A DNA stretch of 6,082 nucleotides from Bacillota bacterium (lineage in GTDB: Bacteria > Bacillota > Clostridia > Oscillospirales > Acutalibacteraceae): assembly GCA_009786275.1 (NCBI GenBank), contig WQTL01000360.1:1-6082 (forward strand). The letters run 5' to 3'. A model generated the notes under the pieces. That model saw nothing but the letters and a program-made list of their open reading frames with translations, ran no database searches and was not told the origin of the DNA. The position numbers and the translations under genes were made by a program. Below are positions 4,885 to 6,082 of this stretch, one piece after another (positions within the stretch are counted from its first letter, which is position 1; the number at the start of each line of letters is the position of its first letter).

Positions 4885-6082
4885 TCAGGCTTCCTGTGCC
4901 TCGTTCTGCCGCTCCCGCAGCAGGTCCGCCAGCTCCCCGCGGTCGGTGGTAATCACCTGGGCCTCCACCTTGGAGGCCTTCACCACCACGGGCACCTTGT
5001 TGCTGTTGCTGGAGATCAATGCCTCGCCGCGCTCAAACTGCGTGATGCTGCGGATTTCCGTGCGGGTGAGCTTCAGAACCTCCCGCACATATTCGGCTTC
5101 ATCGGGCTCCAGGTTCAGGATGATCTTGTTCTTGGAGTTATTGATGATGGCCCGGCCGTACTTTCCATCCTCCAACCCGAAGAAGTCGGAGAGATCCTGG
5201 GTCGCCGCGATGGCCCCGCCGCCATAGCCCCGGATAATCTTGAATATCTCCAGGCAGAACTCGGCGGCGTGCCGGTTGGAGCCCGCGCCCAGCAGCTGCC
5301 AGATTTCGTCGATGAAAATGGCCTTGCGCAGGGTGCGGTCGGCCTTGATATTGTCCCAGACGTAATCCAGGGCGATCATCATGCCCACCGGGAGCAGCTT
5401 GCCCTTCAGCTCCGAGATGTCCAGCACGACATACTTATTGGATAAATCCACGTTGGTCTGCTGGTTGAAGCTCTGGGCCGAGCCCGTCACGAAGCGGCTG
5501 ACAATGGCGGCGATCCGCGCCGTCATCTGGTTTTCGGTCAGGTGCCGGTGCAGGTCGCCCAGGATGGGCATGGTGCCGGTGCTGAACACCGTGGCATTGT
5601 CGTGGGTGATGCCGAAACCAGCGTAGGTCTTGACCAGGGCCTCATCCAGCATCTGCTCCTCCTCGTTGCTCAGATCGGGGACGAGCAGAGAGAAGAAGAT
5701 CATCAGCTGCTGAATCTTCCTTGCGAGGAGGGAGTCGCTGTCGTTGTAGTCGATTTCGTCGATGAGCTCCATCTCGGGCGATATTGTCCTGCGAATCTCC
5801 ATGACGTTGATGCAATGCTTCGAGCCGGGGGATATTTTGACGTACTCCCCGCCGATGCGATTGCAGGCCCGGCGGAACTCGTGGCCCTTCAGGGGGGCCA
5901 GAATGTAGCACTGGATGCCGCGCATTCTCATCCGCAGGGCCATCAATTGCATCGTAAAGGTCTTGCCGGAGCCGCTGGTCCCCAACAGCGTGACGTTGGC
6001 GTTCTTGTTGATCTTCGTGTTGAACAGGTCAACGATGCACAGGCTGTTGTTGTGCCGGTTGACGCCCAGCAGGATGCCGTTG
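4885..6082 (-). CDS. virB4: VirB4-like conjugative transfer ATPase, C-terminal 398 aa (5' end outside window)
   Basis: This is the motor domain of a VirB4/TraE-type ATPase, which powers assembly and substrate passage in type IV secretion at the inner membrane. The frame is open to the right edge and the first visible residues read NGILLGVNRHNNS, so the usual N-terminal half is missing only because the window ends. Counting from the first full codon, Walker A is GTSGSGKT at 34-41, Walker B IFIDEIW is at about 255-261, and the GAIAATQD motif is near 289-296. A C-terminal segment with NSKNKIILNLEPDEAEYV is followed by a charged tail ending in QNEAQEA. The best match I recall is the VirB4-like CD1110 type of clostridial CTn elements. 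A TTG at 5985 lies inside Walker A's strand and is not a real start. The stop is TGA at 4885-4887, just before the inverted repeat. Confidence 0.95.
   Translation of the reverse strand, partial: NGILLGVNRHNNSLCIVDLFNTKINKNANVTLLGTSGSGKTFTMQLMALRMRMRGIQCYILAPLKGHEFRRACNRIGGEYVKISPGSKHCINVMEIRRTISPEMELIDEIDYNDSDSLLARKIQQLMIFFSLLVPDLSNEEEQMLDEALVKTYAGFGITHDNATVFSTGTMPILGDLHRHLTENQMTARIAAIVSRFVTGSAQSFNQQTNVDLSNKYVVLDISELKGKLLPVGMMIALDYVWDNIKADRTLRKAIFIDEIWQLLGAGSNRHAAEFCLEIFKIIRGYGGGAIAATQDLSDFFGLEDGKYGRAIINNSKNKIILNLEPDEAEYVREVLKLTRTEIRSITQFERGEALISSNSNKVPVVVKASKVEAQVITTDRGELADLLRERQNEAQEA

Noticed and set aside
3665..5445. Plus-strand open frames opposite the DUF6100-like gene and virB4
   Set aside because: Both are antisense to genes with clear motifs. 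The one starting at 4786 runs through the inverted repeat and has no convincing ribosome binding site.
5642..5911. An 89-codon minus-strand frame inside virB4
   Set aside because: It is a different reading frame of the same strand within a clearly intact ATPase gene and has no ribosome binding site or motif.

Overview
The window looks like part of the conjugation region of an integrative conjugative element (ICE) or conjugative plasmid from a Clostridia-type Bacillota, probably a GC-rich gut commensal of the Oscillospiraceae/Lachnospiraceae kind. This rests on the type IV secretion ATPases, which resemble the VirB4-like and VirD4-like proteins of clostridial Tn1549/CTn-type elements, on three accessory proteins of kinds I associate with clostridial elements, and on strong AAGGAGG-type ribosome binding sites. 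No relaxase, integrase, attachment site or oriT is visible, so the element type cannot be settled here.

All six supportable genes lie on the minus strand and are read from right to left. At the right end is the C-terminal half of a VirB4-like ATPase (6082 to 4885, start outside the window). Next is an untranslated segment of about 157 bp that holds a long AT-rich inverted repeat and a small GC-rich hairpin. A tight gene cluster follows: a 174-aa winged-helix-like protein resembling DUF5697; a 223-aa protein resembling DUF6100, one base after it, with a RusA-like acidic triad; a 376-aa protein of unrecognised family with a probable N-terminal winged helix; the 616-aa VirD4/TraG-type coupling protein, overlapping the previous gene by 14 bp; and, after 29 bp, the N-terminal 120 residues of a proline/glutamate-rich, probably disordered protein that runs off the left edge.

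The inferred working model is as follows. VirB4 powers assembly or function of the envelope-spanning channel, and VirD4 delivers the DNA-relaxase complex to it. The two DUF proteins and the 376-aa protein are accessory DNA-processing or regulatory factors co-expressed with VirD4. The inverted repeat separates the VirB4 module from the VirD4 module and is the best candidate for a control site or a small inserted hairpin element.

The points most worth a second look are the inverted repeat with its two matching palindromes, the RusA-like D-x-D...D spacing in the DUF6100-like protein, and the PQTE-type peptide repeats shared, partly at exact DNA level, by the VirD4 tail and the next gene. No RNA genes, CRISPR arrays, insertion sequences or confident intrinsic terminators were seen.
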